A stretch of DNA of 52,184 nt from Candidatus Zemynaea palustris (GTDB lineage Bacteria > Vulcanimicrobiota > Vulcanimicrobiia > Vulcanimicrobiales > Vulcanimicrobiaceae): positions 46,853 through 99,036 of the forward strand of contig PLCB01000006.1 of assembly GCA_003134695.1 (NCBI GenBank). Direction: 5' to 3'. The notes under the pieces were generated by a model. The model saw nothing but the letters and a program-made list of their open reading frames with translations. It was not told where the DNA came from and did not search any database. Positions 50,680 through 52,184 of this stretch are shown here, piece after piece (the stretch's first letter is position 1; every line of letters begins with the position of its first letter). The position numbers and the translations under genes are program-made.

Positions 50680-52161
50680 CTAGAACTCCGCCAGCGCGTC
50701 GAGCGCGCGATCCTGCGCTTTATAGACGGCTTGCGACTCCGAGCGCGGATCGTTGACCAGGAACGCGAAGGCAACGCGCCCGTGAGCGTGCGTCTGAACG
50801 GTACCGGCGAGAGCGTTCACGTCGCGCAAATGCCCGCTCTTCGCCCGCGCGCGACCGAGTGCGGCGTGCAGTTCGTGATATCGAACCGTCCCCTCCAACG
50901 CGACCCGCGGTAGGCTCAGCAAGAACGCCCCGCGATTCGGACCGCGCAACGCGGCGGCGATCACCTGCGCAAGCGCGAGGGACGCGATCTTGTCGCTCGG
51001 GGCGAGACCGCTGCCGTCGTATGCCGTCATATGCGGATGGAGAACGCCGAGCCGGCGTAACTCGCTTCGTTCGAAGGCAAGCCCCGCTTCGTCGGTACCG
51101 GGCCGGCCCGAGCGTTCGCCGATAAGACGCAACAATTGTTCCGCGCTGTGATTGTTGGAGTGAACCAGCATCTCGCCGACGATCGCGGCGAGCGGCTGCG
51201 AACGATGCAGCCACAGCGTCTCTCCGACGAGCGGCGACGTCCCGTTTTGCGCGCCACCCGTAACGACGATCTTCTGCTGCGCGAGGAGTGCAACGAGCGC
51301 TCCGCCGACGTATGACGGAATCCCGAGCACCGGTTTCCAGTACTTCTGCATCGCGCCGGGCCCGACCGTACCGTCGACGACGAACGCGTTGGACGCGTCG
51401 CCCGCGCGGCGCTTGATGGTCAGGTCGGTCGTCCAACCGGTTTGAATCGTTCCGTCGATCGTGATGTCGTCGTTGGGCGGATCGATCGTGACGCGCGCCG
51501 GGCGCCCCGGGACCGTCGGCACGACGTGAAACTCGACGGTGCCTTGATCGAGCGAGAGCGCGCTCGTCGCGGCGGCGTAGCCCTCTTCGAGATCGCTCGG
51601 ATCCCAACGCGAATTCTGTTCGGGGCCGGCGAACGCACCGTCGTCGACGATCACGGGGCCGTCGATCTGCCGAATGCCGAGTCGCCGCAACGCCCCGACC
51701 CCGCCGCGCAAGTCGTCGGAGGTCAACAGCGGATCGCCGCCTCCTACCAGCCACAACGAACCGTGCAAGACGCCGTCCGGGCCGGGCTCGTCGAGCACGA
51801 CGAAGCTCGTCTCGAAGCGGTGTTGCGGGCCGAACAGGTCGAGCGCGGTAGCGGCGACGACGAGTTTTAACGTCGAGGCCGGCGTCATCGGTACGTTTGC
51901 ACGATGCGAATAGAGCACGCTGCCGTCGGCGGCGAGGATCGCCAGGGCGCCGCTGTGCGCGAAGATCTCGTCGTTGAAGATCGCATCCATGCGCCGCCGT
52001 AACGCGGTTCGGTCCGCTCGCGTCCAAGGCGGTACCGTCGGAAGCGGCCGTGCAATGGGCGCGGCTCGCGGCAAACTTGCGCTCGGCGGCGGCGCGCTCG
52101 GCCGAGTGCAACTCGAAAGGCACGCGATCGCGGCCGCCAATCCGAACGCGCGCAGCAGCAC
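50680..52161 (-). CDS. dacB: D-Ala-D-Ala carboxypeptidase/endopeptidase (PBP4, DacB), lipoprotein
   Basis: The 493-residue product has a lipoprotein-type signal (LAAAIACLSSC, Cys18). The peptidase S13 (PBP4) motifs are present in order: SxxK at S96-K99 (PASTLKLV), SNN in VHSNNHSAEQLL, and KSG in RAKSGHLRDVNALAG. It trims or cleaves peptidoglycan cross-links outside the cytoplasmic membrane. It sits at the window's right edge, with its ATG at 52161, 23 bp from the end, and precedes tldD on the same strand with a 23-bp gap. Confidence 0.92.
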   Translation of the reverse strand: MLLRAFGLAAAIACLSSCTRPSAPPPSASLPRAAPIARPLPTVPPWTRADRTALRRRMDAIFNDEIFAHSGALAILAADGSVLYSHRANVPMTPASTLKLVVAATALDLFGPQHRFETSFVVLDEPGPDGVLHGSLWLVGGGDPLLTSDDLRGGVGALRRLGIRQIDGPVIVDDGAFAGPEQNSRWDPSDLEEGYAAATSALSLDQGTVEFHVVPTVPGRPARVTIDPPNDDITIDGTIQTGWTTDLTIKRRAGDASNAFVVDGTVGPGAMQKYWKPVLGIPSYVGGALVALLAQQKIVVTGGAQNGTSPLVGETLWLHRSQPLAAIVGEMLVHSNNHSAEQLLRLIGERSGRPGTDEAGLAFERSELRRLGVLHPHMTAYDGSGLAPSDKIASLALAQVIAAALRGPNRGAFLLSLPRVALEGTVRYHELHAALGRARAKSGHLRDVNALAGTVQTHAHGRVAFAFLVNDPRSESQAVYKAQDRALDALAEF

Positions 52162-52184
52162 TAGATCCCCGCGCCGAATTCGAA

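Noticed and set aside
1-52184. CRISPR arrays, tRNA and rRNA genes.
   Set aside because: No regularly spaced repeats, no rRNA-like sequence and no tRNA with recognisable arms were noticed, though short tRNAs cannot be fully excluded by eye.

Overview
The window is a GC-rich, gene-dense chromosomal segment with about 48 genes and almost no non-coding space. Several features together point to the Eremiobacterota/Vulcanimicrobiota (WPS-2) lineage or a close relative: seven-bladed virginiamycin-B-lyase-like lipoproteins, the futalosine menaquinone route, a complete reductive pyrimidine operon and many TTG/GTG starts coupled through TTGA, GTGA or ATGA overlaps. That assignment is inference; no rRNA or marker gene is present. 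No tRNA, rRNA or CRISPR array was seen.

Layout. 1-3.9 kb: end of a branched-chain/pyruvate dehydrogenase E1 beta gene, its E2, a YeiH-type exporter and a class III CoA transferase. 3.98-5.76 kb: an ammonium transporter gene with a large internal deletion, split by a TnpB-only IS200/IS605-type element. 5.76-15.5 kb: a zinc-ribbon DUF4870 protein, then on the minus strand a seven-gene operon (mmsA, preT, preA, hydA, beta-ureidopropionase, NCS1 permease, class III aminotransferase) encoding uptake of a pyrimidine base and every step from uracil to acetyl-CoA. 15.6-19.7 kb: queD, queE, an Mpo1-like membrane protein, mqnB, mqnD and namZ. 19.7-20.6 kb: a hicB antitoxin gene with only a remnant of hicA, and a GNAT acetyltransferase. 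20.6-30.4 kb: NRAMP-like transporter, glcD and glcE, Fsr-like MFS exporter, a tiny basic secreted protein, pepP, an SDR39U1-type epimerase, trxB and a quinone-oxidoreductase-like protein.

30.4-35.3 kb is the most unusual stretch: an HTH plus metallo-beta-lactamase fusion; a lower-GC 1.2-kb module bounded by 27-bp direct repeats of the 3' end of that gene and carrying an unrecognised secreted protein of two duplicated domains; a possible structured leader; and two repeat-built lipoproteins ending at a strong terminator. 35.3-40.4 kb: a thioredoxin-TPR fusion and a four-gene minus-strand operon (DDAH-fold protein lacking catalytic His and Cys, metallophosphatase, ABC ATPase, ABC permease). 40.4-52.2 kb: threonine dehydrogenase, a YVTN-propeller/phosphoesterase, a MocR regulator coupled to an orphan response regulator, an ACT-malic enzyme, the TldE/TldD pair and a PBP4-type lipoprotein.

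Most of the region is housekeeping or catabolic. The best candidates for follow-up are the TnpB element and its target site in the broken amt gene, the direct-repeat-bounded module with its two-domain protein, the leader before the propeller lipoprotein, and the catalytically defective DDAH-like protein.
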